The notes beneath the pieces are model-generated. The model saw nothing but the letters and a program-made list of their open reading frames with translations, did not search any database and had not been told where the DNA came from. Shown one piece after another: positions 16,044 to 25,050 of a DNA stretch of 64,000 nucleotides; the stretch's first letter is position 1, and each line of letters opens with the position of its first letter. Source of the stretch: G038396625 sp038396625 (GTDB taxonomy: Bacteria; Bacillota; Clostridia; Peptostreptococcales; Thermotaleaceae); the NCBI GenBank assembly GCA_038396625.1, contig CP121688.1:3534001-3598000 (forward strand). Reading direction: 5' to 3'. The position numbers and the translations under genes are program-made.

Positions 16044-17291
16044 CTATTTGTTTTTTCTCCTATTAGCCAATGTAAGTACCCGTTGCATTTCATTGTATAC
16101 GATCATCATACCTTCATCTACGCCCATACCTGGCTTTGCAAGACATTGATCTGCCCCACAAGCAATGGCAATATTGGTACATACCTGTGACGAACGATCG
16201 GTTTCATTACAGGTTCCTCCTGAATATGCTCCAACACCATTTTTCTTGCAATATAAAATGGCTTCTACAATATTGTTAACCCCCCCAAGATCTGGTGTCT
16301 TGATCTGAATCATATCCGCCGCACCTTCATCTACAAAAAGTTTAATGTCTTCCCATGTATTACACCATTCATCTGCAACAAGCTCTACACGAATGTCTTT
16401 TTCCTTTAAGGCAATTCTTAATTCCTTTAAAGCCTTTAGCTGCCCTTCTCTGTTTTCTACATCCATAGGTCCTTCTATTCTAAGCTGATAAGGCTTTGCA
16501 ACAGCTTCAAGTTCCCCAAGATAATCTGCCATTTTTTCTGTATTATTATCAAAGGCGATGCCGATGGTTCCATAAACATCCAAATGTAAAACTGGTTGAT
16601 AATCCTCTTTGGTTTTTAATTGATTGAGTCTATCTCTCAGCCAAGCCACATAATCTTTTAGAATCTCACCATTCTTACCAAGCTTCGTCTCTACATGATT
16701 AATCAATCCATGGGGAAGTACATCTACACCCTTTATAATCATCTTATCCACATTATTATATCGATCATCCCCGGATTGGGCAAATATGGGAATGGGCTTG
16801 AATTCCATCTCTGTAGCATATTCTTCTTGAATCACTTCTGCCATCGTCACTTTCTTCACCTTTGCCACCCCGTCTAAGATGGCTTGTGTGATACCATATC
16901 GGATTGCTGTATGCAGTTTTTTTCCATTTATCTGCATACAATCTATCTCTTCAGCCATTTCTTTAAAGCGAGTTAGTTCTCTTCCAATCAACTGTGGTGC
17001 AATATCCTTTTCAATCACAGGTATGAAATCCTTGGCAAGAAATAATGGATCTCTGCCCCCTGCTCCAGAGTATTGTACAGCTGCACAATCTCCATAAGCT
17101 ACCTGTCCATCTTCAAGTATCAACATTACTGAAATAGATTCTCCTGCTTGTCGAACACTTTGGAATCCCTCTGTTTGAGCTTCTCCTGTATACGTAAAAC
17201 CATCGTGTTTTGCTCCTGTTTTGATGGCTCTTTGATCATCAAAGTAAAATCCTGTTCTTCCTGCTGAACATATAATGTCAATAATTTTCAT
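16044..17291 (-). CDS. mal: Methylaspartate ammonia-lyase
   Basis: A 415-residue enolase-superfamily enzyme converting (2S,3S)-3-methylaspartate to mesaconate and ammonia. It matches the Clostridium tetanomorphum enzyme pattern: FYFDDQRAIK, DCAAVQYSGAGGRDPLF, PIFAQSGDDRYNNVDKMI, HLDVYGTIG (metal Asp), RIEGPMDVENR, VADEWCNTWED and the base-lysine motif QIKTPDLGGVNN. The ATG at 17291 has AGAGGAAAG upstream; a GTG at 17306 in the same frame overlaps that site. It lies between glmE and the mesaconase genes. Confidence 0.96.
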   Translation of the reverse strand: MKIIDIICSAGRTGFYFDDQRAIKTGAKHDGFTYTGEAQTEGFQSVRQAGESISVMLILEDGQVAYGDCAAVQYSGAGGRDPLFLAKDFIPVIEKDIAPQLIGRELTRFKEMAEEIDCMQINGKKLHTAIRYGITQAILDGVAKVKKVTMAEVIQEEYATEMEFKPIPIFAQSGDDRYNNVDKMIIKGVDVLPHGLINHVETKLGKNGEILKDYVAWLRDRLNQLKTKEDYQPVLHLDVYGTIGIAFDNNTEKMADYLGELEAVAKPYQLRIEGPMDVENREGQLKALKELRIALKEKDIRVELVADEWCNTWEDIKLFVDEGAADMIQIKTPDLGGVNNIVEAILYCKKNGVGAYSGGTCNETDRSSQVCTNIAIACGADQCLAKPGMGVDEGMMIVYNEMQRVLTLANRRKNK

Positions 17292-17325
17292 AATCTTTCC
17301 TCTCACTTTCTCCTGATTATTCGTC

Positions 17326-18771
17326 TTATGGTCTTCCTACGAGTACGCCCTTTCCTACAGCAAAGATATCATCTACAACCATTTGGAAGCTTACATCTCT
17401 TTTTTCTATTTTTCCGCGCTGTTCTAATAATTCTCGATTAAAATCCTTTATATCTTGGCTCATAGGAATATTTCCAAATTCCAAATATCGAACGGCACCA
17501 TTGTTATCTCTTGCTGGAAGAATCTTTCCTGCATTATACTTACTTGGAGCAAAAGGAATATCGATTACCCCTGCATCGATAGCCTTTACAGTTCCCACTG
17601 CAAGATCTCCATTGCCCAATTCAAATACTTTGTCTAATATGCATTTTACTTCTGCCTTGATCAAGTTCACTTCTATCCTAAGTTCTTGTGTCATTTGTAA
17701 TCTTTGTTCTTTTAAAAGACTTAAGGTCTGCTTAGTGGCTCTTATGCCTTGAGCATTGGCTTCCATCGTAGGAATCCCGAAGGCTTCATGAGGGGTTTTC
17801 ACAATTACCTTTGTTGCGCCAGCTAGTGCTGCCGTTGCTGATCCCCATGATATTACGCCAAATGCTTTGGATTCATCCTCTGGGAAACCACCCATCCATT
17901 GGTGTAATACGGTTGTAAGTTCCACATTGTATCCATACGTCTTAAAATATTCTTCAGCTTGTTCCTCAAGAGACCTTATTGCAGCCACATCCTGTATCAA
18001 GTTTCCACATTGCCCATATCCTAGGGTTATATTTTTCACCCCTTGTTCTGCTGCAAGAAGTCCCTCAATGATGGCCACCGCATTAGACATACTTGGAGGT
18101 ACAAGGGTGCCTGTTAGGGGACCAAAAGGTTCTCTATTAATTTCCACACCCATTTCCTCATATAATCCTGCTAATCGGTCACAATATTGCCAATCTAATA
18201 AAGTTTTCTCTATGCTTACATTTTTTGCATAAGGAATGTTGTAAGATATTCCGCCCCCTTCATTAGAAGTCCATCCCCCTGCATGAATGATTTCTGTCAA
18301 TAACCTTGCATCAGGCGTACCATGTCTCGCTTGAAGAGGAAGATTCACAGATTCTAAAACCTTTCTACAGTTATATACACCATGATTTACTGCTGGAAAC
18401 CCATTTAGCATGGAACGATTTGCTTTTTTACTTTCCTCAATGCCTACTGCACATTCCTCATATCTATTTTGTCTTGTGTAACTATCGATGGTAGAAGGTA
18501 GAAGATCTGCACCACCTTCATCTTGAAGATATTGTAAAAGCTTAATATGTTCGTCTACCAAAGCAACTCCTGCTCTTGGTTGTGCGAGGGTGATACCTGC
18601 CTGTTTTGCTTTTTGAAGCTTTTTTGAAAAATTCTTATGTTCTGGAATACTCTTTAAATATGCTACAGCATTTTTAAAGTCTACATCCTTACCAGTTGGC
18701 CAATGGGATAAAATCTCTTCTCGTACTTTGTAGAATGCATCTTCACTCCATTTTTTATTTTTTAGTTTCAT
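17326..18771 (-). CDS. glmE: Glutamate mutase epsilon subunit
   Basis: A 481-residue catalytic TIM-barrel subunit of adenosylcobalamin-dependent glutamate mutase, which interconverts L-glutamate and (2S,3S)-3-methylaspartate. Recognisable pieces are TGKDVDFKNAVAYL, QPRAGVALVDEHIKLL, QARHGTPDARLLTEI, ITLGYGQCGNLIQDVAAIR and HQWMGGFPEDESKAFG. Length matches the family (about 483). The ribosome site is ATAGGAGGACA. It follows glmL by 18 nt. Confidence 0.96.
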   Translation of the reverse strand: MKLKNKKWSEDAFYKVREEILSHWPTGKDVDFKNAVAYLKSIPEHKNFSKKLQKAKQAGITLAQPRAGVALVDEHIKLLQYLQDEGGADLLPSTIDSYTRQNRYEECAVGIEESKKANRSMLNGFPAVNHGVYNCRKVLESVNLPLQARHGTPDARLLTEIIHAGGWTSNEGGGISYNIPYAKNVSIEKTLLDWQYCDRLAGLYEEMGVEINREPFGPLTGTLVPPSMSNAVAIIEGLLAAEQGVKNITLGYGQCGNLIQDVAAIRSLEEQAEEYFKTYGYNVELTTVLHQWMGGFPEDESKAFGVISWGSATAALAGATKVIVKTPHEAFGIPTMEANAQGIRATKQTLSLLKEQRLQMTQELRIEVNLIKAEVKCILDKVFELGNGDLAVGTVKAIDAGVIDIPFAPSKYNAGKILPARDNNGAVRYLEFGNIPMSQDIKDFNRELLEQRGKIEKRDVSFQMVVDDIFAVGKGVLVGRP

Positions 18772-18789
18772 GCTATGTCCTCCTATTGA

Positions 18790-20172
18790 TCAAACAAGAT
18801 ATTTTTTTAATATTCTTATGGATTTATCGGGATATTTTTCTGCAAGCAATCCCATTGCTGAAAGAATATAACTTCTATCTACGCACATCTTTGGTTTGAG
18901 TGGTTTTAAATAATTAGGCTCTTCTTGATCCAATAAAGCCGCCTTTAGCAACACTTGAAATTTTTCGCTGTGGACAATTACGCCCCCGGTGCCAATTAAG
19001 GTGCCAATATTTAAAAGATCTTTCCCTGTTTGTGCATAGACAGTACCCATGGGGGTATATACACATTCAACAATACCCACATGTCTATTTAATGCAGTTG
19101 CAATGGCCACCTTGGCAATGGCTTCGTCAAATGCCTTTTCTTCAGCCGTATTGGGAACAAAGTTCACATTTGACGCTAGTTCCTTACATCTTTCTTCAAT
19201 ATCATAGGGAGTATCCGCAAGGATTTTCTTTATTCTTCTTGTTCCTACAGCCTCCCATAAGGAGTGGATACTCACACGCATCCCTAGATCTCCTTCAACA
19301 GTTCTCTTAGCATAGGGTTCCTCTAATCCCCTCAGCACGACCCCTGCCTTTGTGGGCTGACCCTCCGCAATAGAATACACATCGGTTGTGGCACCACCTA
19401 CATCGACTACCATCAAATCTCCTAATCCTTCTTCTTTATCAGTTCCATCAGCTAAGATTTTGGCTGCCTTTAAAACAGCCGCAGGGGTAGGCATTAAAAT
19501 ATTTCCTATTAATGCCTCGACATTTTTCATCCCCTTTGCTTCAACAATCTTTTTCATAAATACCTCTCGAATAGCACTTCTTGCTGGCTCTACATTGAGC
19601 TCATTCAATTTTGGCATAACATTTTCTGTTATGATGTAGTCGACGTTTTCTTTATCAAATATTACTTCAATAGTATCTCTTGCATTCTTATTCCCTGCTA
19701 CGACAATAGGTATATTTTTGATGTTTTGAGAAATAATTTTTGCATTATGAATAATACACTCTTTATTTCCACCATCTGTTCCACCTGCGATTAAAATAAT
19801 ATCAGGATTTTGTTCAATGATTTTTTTGATTTCACTTTTATTGAGTTCATGACAATAAACATCAAGTACTCTCGCCCCTGCACCTAATGCTGCTCTTTTT
19901 GCAGCCTCTGCTGTAAGATCTGGTATCAAGCCTACAGCTATCATTTTTAAACCTCCTGCAGCACTGCTGCATCCAAGTTTCTCAACAAAATTAATCTCTC
20001 TTCCTTTTATCTTTTCTTCTAGTAGCCCATAAGCATTGTAAAATCCTATCATGATATCTCTTTCTACGGTTGTTAATGCCTTTGCAGTTCCTAGGATCTC
20101 CTCATTTTCAATATCCACTGCCGTAAGCTTTGTATAGGTACTTCCAAAATCTACTAATAAAACTGCATCCAT
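18790..20172 (-). CDS. glmL: GlmL/MutL glutamate mutase reactivase
   Basis: A 460-residue actin/hexokinase-fold ATPase of the MutL family. The phosphate-1 motif is VLLVDFGSTYTKL, with VVDVGGATTDVYS further in. Such proteins are placed between glmS and glmE and are thought to reactivate glutamate mutase by exchanging damaged cobalamin. The ribosome site is AAGGTGATC. The order glmS-glmL-glmE is the classical one. Confidence 0.95.
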   Translation of the reverse strand: MDAVLLVDFGSTYTKLTAVDIENEEILGTAKALTTVERDIMIGFYNAYGLLEEKIKGREINFVEKLGCSSAAGGLKMIAVGLIPDLTAEAAKRAALGAGARVLDVYCHELNKSEIKKIIEQNPDIILIAGGTDGGNKECIIHNAKIISQNIKNIPIVVAGNKNARDTIEVIFDKENVDYIITENVMPKLNELNVEPARSAIREVFMKKIVEAKGMKNVEALIGNILMPTPAAVLKAAKILADGTDKEEGLGDLMVVDVGGATTDVYSIAEGQPTKAGVVLRGLEEPYAKRTVEGDLGMRVSIHSLWEAVGTRRIKKILADTPYDIEERCKELASNVNFVPNTAEEKAFDEAIAKVAIATALNRHVGIVECVYTPMGTVYAQTGKDLLNIGTLIGTGGVIVHSEKFQVLLKAALLDQEEPNYLKPLKPKMCVDRSYILSAMGLLAEKYPDKSIRILKKYLV

Positions 20173-20187
20173 TTGATCACCTTCACA

Positions 20188-20625
20188 CTAGCTTATTTTC
20201 AGTTCTTCTTTTTCCTTCATAATGCCCATATCTTTTCTTAGATCTTTTATTGCCGTTTCTGGTGAAGTTCCCGGCGCATATACACGATCAAAACCCATTT
20301 CTTTAAATCGTTTCTGTACAATTTCCCAGTCCTGTTTTCCTACTACAAGATTTCCACCTACATATAATAAAATATCTTTTAAGCCCGCTTCATCACATTT
20401 TTCTCTCAGACCTCTACAATCAATTTCTCCATGTCCATATAAAGAAGATACCAAAATTGCCTCTGCACTGGTTTCTATCGCCGCATTGATAAAGTCCTCT
20501 TGGTGGCTTAACACACCAATATTTACTACCTCAAATCCCGCTTCTGTAAATGCATAGTCTAGGATTTTATTTCCTACTGAATGGCAATCTGCTCCTATAA
20601 CCCCTAGTACAATCGTTCTTTTCAT
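20188..20625 (-). CDS. glmS: Glutamate mutase sigma subunit (cobalamin-binding)
   Basis: A 145-residue B12-binding Rossmann protein. The DxHxxG motif is GADCHSVGNKI, where the histidine (His15) replaces the lower axial ligand of cobalamin. Also present are LVSSLYGHGEID and LLYVGGNLVVGK. First gene of the operon, with an AAAGGAGTGG ribosome site and a well-formed promoter about 100 nt upstream. Confidence 0.96.
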   Translation of the reverse strand: MKRTIVLGVIGADCHSVGNKILDYAFTEAGFEVVNIGVLSHQEDFINAAIETSAEAILVSSLYGHGEIDCRGLREKCDEAGLKDILLYVGGNLVVGKQDWEIVQKRFKEMGFDRVYAPGTSPETAIKDLRKDMGIMKEKEELKIS

Positions 20626-20685
20626 GGTTTTTCCACTCCTTTATCTACTTTTTCGACTCATATGTATCCAATCGACAGTACCACG

Positions 20686-20700
20686 ATGCCAATTTGGTAT
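20686..20700 (-). promoter_or_regulatory. Near-palindrome in the glm leader
   Basis: A 15-bp near-palindrome centred on 20693 (CCAA-T-TTGG core with one outer mismatch) lies between the glm transcription start and glmS. It could be an operator; no factor can be assigned. Confidence 0.3.
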
Positions 20701-20720
20701 GATTAATAAGTCCAATATTG

Positions 20721-20756
20721 CATTGATAATATCATATCTTTCTATAGGTATCAATG
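20721..20756 (-). promoter_or_regulatory. Promoter and inverted-repeat operator of the glutamate fermentation operon
   Basis: On the minus strand: TTGATA (complement of 20749-20754), exactly 17 nt, TATTAT (complement of 20726-20731). The whole element is framed by a perfect 8-bp inverted repeat, CATTGATA (20721-20728) and TATCAATG (20749-20756), so a dimeric regulator could cover both promoter boxes. A cre-like sequence (20791-20804 on the complement: TGGAAACGTTTTTC) lies upstream of the -35 box but differs from consensus at several places. Confidence 0.6.
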
Positions 20757-20975
20757 TCTTATTCTTTTGATATGCTTTTTTATTCTATCAGAAAAACGTT
20801 TCCAAACAAGTTTTTCTCTTTTTTTCCCCGATTTATTCTATTTTATTTTTTCAAATCTTCGAAGTATTTCCTCTTTTTTTTGAATGCTTACAATCTTTAA
20901 TGGATACCTTTTATTATCCATTATTTCAAATGCATCATACCATTTTTAGGCATGCCGTGTCCAATTTTATATAAA

Positions 20976-21029
20976 AATAGATAATATGAAAGCTGTCATC
21001 AAATGATGGCAGCTTTCATATTATCTATT
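20976..21029 (-). terminator. Terminator of the GntR-type regulator gene
   Basis: A very long hairpin: about 26 bp pairing 20976-21001 with 21004-21029, one G-T wobble. On the minus strand it is followed by TTTTTATATAAAATT, a good U-tract. It separates the regulator gene from the glm operon promoter. Confidence 0.85.
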
Positions 21030-21083
21030 GATAAAGTTATGTTTTCTATACAATTATCTCGCTAATGAATTCTTGTCTGTTTT

Positions 21084-22052
21084 TTAGACCTGTTTTTTTA
21101 ATTCCATTACTTGAAGAATCACTGTATTCACTGAACCTTGATCAAGCATATAATCAAATCTTATGACCTCTTTTTTGTCTGGTACCATTGCTTTGATTTC
21201 TTCATCTCTTCCAGGGGATACAATGAGTACATCTGATTTATCAATCAACTCTAAAATTTCTTCTGGATTTTTACTGGTCGTTGCAGTTATTTTAATATCT
21301 TGCATGCCTGCAGCTTTTAATGCATATTCAACTTTAAAATAAAATTCTTTCGACGCACATATTAACCCAAATTTTGTTCCTTTAGGGTATTTGGCCACTC
21401 TTACAATTGTTTTAAGACTTGGATTAATCCCTACACCCAATACTTCTTTATCCATATCACCAATTAAATCTTTCACTTCATTCACATGATTAAAGGTAGA
21501 TATAATAATTTGTGCTTCTTTGAGTAGCATGTCCACCCTTTCATCTCTATTTCTAATCTGTGATACAGTTATTGGCATAACATTTAAATTCGCCGCTTTA
21601 CTAAGTTGTTCAGAAAAAAATTTTGATTGTTCTATATTGCATTCAACGAATACAGCTTTCATATTTTTTATAATTGCTTCCTTTTCTACAACGCGCTCTT
21701 TTACCATGGCCAAAAATTCTTCTGTCTTCAATCCAATTTCCAATGCTTTTTCTAAAGCCATATCTATAATTTTTAATATCTTATCCTTGTCCCTATGCTG
21801 TTTCCACGTTTTGGCTTCCTCTGCAACAAAGGTTCCCCGTCCCTGATAAGAAATTAATACACCTTCTTGCTCTAGTAAATTATAAGTACGACTGATGGTA
21901 TTTCGACTTATATGAAGCATTTCTGCCAATTCTCTTTCTGTGGGTAATTTCTCTCCAATCTTTAAATTGCCTTTTTTAATTTCATTCATGATGCCATTCT
22001 TTATTTGTAAATAAATTGCTATACCATTTTTTCGATTTATTTCTATATCCAT
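21084..22052 (-). CDS. GntR-family transcription regulator, probable regulator of the glm operon
   Basis: A 322-residue protein. The N-terminal winged helix is of the GntR/YtrA type (IAIYLQIKNGIMNEI, KLPTERELAEMLHISRNTISR, GVLISYQGRGTFV). Residues 80-320 form an alpha/beta region with two apparent Rossmann-like halves (VFVECNIEQSKFFSEQL; GTKFGLICASKEFY; DVLIVSPGRDEEI), resembling a ligand-sensing domain, but I cannot name the family. ATG 22052 has GGAGGTGAAGGA; the frame extends to 22085 without a site. It sits immediately upstream of glmS in the same direction but behind its own terminator. Control of the glm operon is inferred from position. Confidence 0.8.
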   Translation of the reverse strand: MDIEINRKNGIAIYLQIKNGIMNEIKKGNLKIGEKLPTERELAEMLHISRNTISRTYNLLEQEGVLISYQGRGTFVAEEAKTWKQHRDKDKILKIIDMALEKALEIGLKTEEFLAMVKERVVEKEAIIKNMKAVFVECNIEQSKFFSEQLSKAANLNVMPITVSQIRNRDERVDMLLKEAQIIISTFNHVNEVKDLIGDMDKEVLGVGINPSLKTIVRVAKYPKGTKFGLICASKEFYFKVEYALKAAGMQDIKITATTSKNPEEILELIDKSDVLIVSPGRDEEIKAMVPDKKEVIRFDYMLDQGSVNTVILQVMELKKQV

Positions 22053-22180
22053 TCCTTCACCTCCAAATATTTCTATATTGAGCAAATCTATACTTCAACC
22101 AAATATTTAAAAGCAAAACTACTTGCTATAAATCAACATTGCATTCTCAATATGATGAAATTAATTTACACACTATAATA

Positions 22181-22209
22181 ATTGTATACAATCTCTTATA
22201 TTTTTGCAA
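22181..22209 (-). promoter_or_regulatory. Promoter of the GntR-type regulator with perfect palindrome
   Basis: On the minus strand: TTGCAA (22204-22209), 17 nt, TACAAT (complement of 22181-22186). A perfect 12-bp palindrome ATTGTATACAAT (22181-22192) covers the -10 box and is a candidate autoregulatory operator. Confidence 0.5.
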
Positions 22210-22381
22210 CTGTCGTTATGCAATCCTCTATAATCAAAAGATTGACTTCCTATCTTAAAAACATCGCAAGTAGTTAATAGATACATATACCATCATTATA
22301 GTTCTTACAATTTATTCCTATTCCTAAAAGACTTTTTTGTGAAAAATCCATTCTGTTCCATTCTTTTTTCTCCTGTCATTT

Positions 22382-22418
22382 AAAAAGCAAATAAGCTTTT
22401 GATGCTTATTTGCTTTTT
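22382..22418 (-). terminator. Terminator of the flotillin operon
   Basis: A perfect 15-bp stem (22382-22396 with 22404-22418), 7-nt loop, ending in TTTTT on the minus strand, 17 nt after the flotillin stop. Confidence 0.8.
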
Positions 22419-22434
22419 GCCATACATTCATATA

Positions 22435-23856
22435 TTATTCTTGTTTATTCAATGCGAATGTCTCTTTATTTTCCATTTCTATAGTTTGTGCTGTGTTGTT
22501 TTCTTGTTTTTTATCTCCTGTCAGATAATTAGGTAGCTCCATTCCCGCCATTTTGAATACATCTTCAAAGGGTGGTATAGACTTTAACATACCAGAAAGG
22601 AAATTTGCTGTTGCAGGGGTTCCATTTGCTCCCATACTATCCCAAACAGTAACTTTATCAATCTTAATTCCTTTAATAGCCTCTACTTGCATTTTTACAA
22701 TTTCAGGCAGCTTATCTGCAATCATCAGCATAACAGCCTTGTCTGTATCTCCACCTGCTGCATATACTATTTTTTCAAAACCCTCTGCTTGTTTTGTAAG
22801 CATTTCCTTTAACCCTCTTGCTTCTGCTTCCATTTTAGCAAAGATAGCATCTGCTTCACCCTTTGCTTTTCTTCGAATTTGTTCAGCTTCTGCTTCTGCG
22901 TCAATTTCTGCTTTTTGCTTTTCTACTTCTGCATGAACAATAATATCTGCCTCTTTTGTAGCCTTTTCTCTTTTGGCCCTTACTTTTTCTGCTTCTTCTT
23001 CTGCCGAGTAAGCTTCTTCTAAAGCTTTTGCATGCTGTACTTTCTCTGCTGCTACTGCTTTTCTATTGGCTTGTGCTTCTTTTTCTCTTTTTTCTGCCTC
23101 TGAATTGGCAATGGTAATTTTCGATTTATTTTCTCCCTCTACTGCCACTGCATTAGCTTCTGCTACTTGTATTCTTTCATCTCTCTTGGCATTGGCTTCA
23201 CCAATGGAACCATCTCTATTCTTCTCAGCAACATTTTTCTTGGCATCATTGATGGCCTTAGCTGCTGCTTCTTTTCCTAATGCTTCAATATATCCTGATT
23301 CATCCTTTATATCAGTGACATTCACGTTAATAAGCTTAAGACCAATTTTCTTTAATTCTGCCTCAACATTTTTAGAGACATACGAAAGGAATTTATCCCT
23401 ATCGGTATTGATTTCTTCAATATCCATTGTAGCAATGACCAATCTTAATTGCCCAAATATAATATCCTTGGCAAGCTCCTTTACATCGTTATGCTTTAAT
23501 CCTAGAAGTCTTTCTGCTGCATTTTGCATAACTCCTGGTTCCGTAGAAATCCCTACGGTAAATCTTGATGGCACATCTACACGGATATTTTGCTTACTCA
23601 ATGCATTGGTTAAATTTACCTCAATAGACATGGGTGTAAGATCTAAAAATTCGTAGGACTGAATCACAGGCCATATAAATGCGGCTCCACCATGAACGCA
23701 TTTGGCTGAGCGCAGTCCACCTTCTGTGCTACTTCCCACTTTTCCATATACCACTAAGATCTTATCCGAAGGACATTTTTTATACCTTGAAAACAATGCT
23801 GCGACTGTACCAAAAATAATTACTGCAATCACAGTTACTAAAGCGATACCATACAT
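22435..23856 (-). CDS. floT: Flotillin-like SPFH/band 7 protein (FloT/YuaG type)
   Basis: A 473-residue membrane scaffold protein: one N-terminal membrane segment (GIALVTVIAVIIFGTVAAL), an SPFH/band 7 domain (about residues 30-200), then a long Ala/Glu-rich coiled-coil flotillin repeat region (about 200-380, many KAEA/EAEA repeats) and a C-terminal oligomerisation region. Flotillins organise functional membrane microdomains. The ATG at 23856 has AAAGGGGG upstream; the longer frame to 23910 overlaps the upstream gene and lacks a site. It follows an NfeD gene by 19 nt, the usual pairing. Confidence 0.92.
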   Translation of the reverse strand: MYGIALVTVIAVIIFGTVAALFSRYKKCPSDKILVVYGKVGSSTEGGLRSAKCVHGGAAFIWPVIQSYEFLDLTPMSIEVNLTNALSKQNIRVDVPSRFTVGISTEPGVMQNAAERLLGLKHNDVKELAKDIIFGQLRLVIATMDIEEINTDRDKFLSYVSKNVEAELKKIGLKLINVNVTDIKDESGYIEALGKEAAAKAINDAKKNVAEKNRDGSIGEANAKRDERIQVAEANAVAVEGENKSKITIANSEAEKREKEAQANRKAVAAEKVQHAKALEEAYSAEEEAEKVRAKREKATKEADIIVHAEVEKQKAEIDAEAEAEQIRRKAKGEADAIFAKMEAEARGLKEMLTKQAEGFEKIVYAAGGDTDKAVMLMIADKLPEIVKMQVEAIKGIKIDKVTVWDSMGANGTPATANFLSGMLKSIPPFEDVFKMAGMELPNYLTGDKKQENNTAQTIEMENKETFALNKQE

Positions 23857-23875
23857 TGATTTTTCCCCCTTTGAT

Positions 23876-24472
23876 TTAATGTATTTTTTCAACCAATAAT
23901 ATATGATCACTTAAAACATCTACTACCTTGATGATTGCATCTGTGGGAATAGCTTCTCCCTCTGTCATCGCCTCCATTTCTTTTAAAGAACCTTGAACGG
24001 TAATTTGTACCTTGCCTATACCACTTTTTCTTTCTGGAATAGACAAATATACTTCACCTGTAGCACCTACTGCATTCTTTAGATTCATCGTACCATTTTC
24101 TGAAAGCTTCATAATAAAATAAAACAACGATGCAACGATCCCCATAACAATTATACCTATCGTAATAGCCGCAAAAATGGTCATGGCTTTGCTAGCGCCT
24201 GTATGATAGGTAGCAATACCAGCCCATCCAAACACAGTAAAAAATGTAATAAAATTTCTTACTGTAAACAGTTGAAAAGACGAATCAACACCTCCATCTC
24301 CCTCTGTATCACCATCCACATCAAAGCCATCATCTAAAGTATCTACATCACCTCCTCCCCCCATTCCTGTAAAGGTCAGGATTAGTTGTATTGCCAAAAC
24401 TACTGAAAACGGAATAGCAAAGTACCAAAAAACTTTTTCAAAACTTTCCATACTGTGCCACCATGCTGTCAA
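23876..24472 (-). CDS. NfeD-like membrane protein (YuaF type)
   Basis: About 198 residues: an N-terminal membrane helix (WYFAIPFSVVLAIQLILTF), an acidic glycine-rich linker (GGGGDVDTLDDGFDVDGD), two central helices (FITFFTVFGWAGIATY; FAAITIGIIVMGIVASLFYFI) and a C-terminal OB-fold NfeD domain (VGATGEVYLSIPERKSGIGK). It works with flotillin in membrane organisation. The start is uncertain: TTG at 24472 has a strong GAGGAGGAG site, while the frame opens at a TTG at 24532 with no good site. Confidence 0.82.
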   Translation of the reverse strand: MTAWWHSMESFEKVFWYFAIPFSVVLAIQLILTFTGMGGGGDVDTLDDGFDVDGDTEGDGGVDSSFQLFTVRNFITFFTVFGWAGIATYHTGASKAMTIFAAITIGIIVMGIVASLFYFIMKLSENGTMNLKNAVGATGEVYLSIPERKSGIGKVQITVQGSLKEMEAMTEGEAIPTDAIIKVVDVLSDHILLVEKIH

Positions 24473-25050
24473 TAAACTCTCCTCCTCTCTGATATTGGCT
24501 AATATTGGGCAAAAAAAGAAGCCCTCAATCAATCATCTTTACCTACGAAGGAAAACACATAATTCATTATATGAAGGAACTAATAAAAGAATCTCTCTTA
24601 AATCATTTTCTTTTAAAGAAACTTCCTTTCATTTCCTTCTACTATAAAGATGAATAGAGAGGCTATTTTGTTCCACTACTTTTAACTTTTTATTTTAAAG
24701 TTTTTACATGGATATTTATTTGATGCATCCAGTATCATGAAAAGCTTCCATTTTACTACACTTTATTATGCAATACCTATTCATTTTCCAAAACCAAATA
24801 TTAAACGGAAAAGATTTTCCGCTGTTTCCTCTAATAATTGCTCTCCATTTTTCATCGCCTCTTTAGGAGCCATGGGCTTATTCGCAATACGAAACAAAAA
24901 TGTTTTAAGTTATCATCTAATATGCGGCTATTTGAATTTTTTCTGTGAGAAGCATATATTTTGCTTCAAAAACCTCTTCGTTTTATTTATAAAAAAACAT
25001 ATGGCATAAACGACCATATGTTTTCCTCAGTAGTTATTATCTATTTTGGA
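24473..25050. other. Intergenic region with possible small ORF remnant
   Basis: A stretch of 578 nt without a convincing gene. On the minus strand an open stretch 24909-24781 encodes a protein-like sequence (NKPMAPKEAMKNGEQLLEE, then TAENLFRLIFGFGK) that has an ATG at 24873 but no ribosome site; it could be a gene remnant. The overlapping plus-strand ORF at 24737 looks random. A minus-strand TATAAT lies near 24573-24578 upstream of nfeD. The LUD gene terminator is at the right edge. Confidence 0.35.
24994..25024 (-). terminator. Terminator of the LUD-domain gene
   Basis: An 11-bp stem (AAAACATATGG 24994-25004, CCATATGTTTT 25014-25024), 9-nt loop. On the minus strand it runs into TTTTTTTATAAAT, 26 nt after the stop. 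Confidence 0.8.

Noticed and set aside
20791..20804. cre-like sequence upstream of the glm promoter
   Set aside because: Only the AAACGTTT core fits; outer arms deviate from the CcpA consensus, so it is not listed as its own feature.
23066..23656. 196-codon plus-strand ORF opposite the flotillin gene
   Set aside because: It is an antisense shadow of the Ala/Glu-rich coiled-coil of flotillin; composition is Ser/Leu/Ala-biased and there is no ribosome site.
24737..25009. 90-codon plus-strand ORF between nfeD and the LUD gene
   Set aside because: Random-looking composition, no ribosome site, and it crosses the terminator of the LUD gene.
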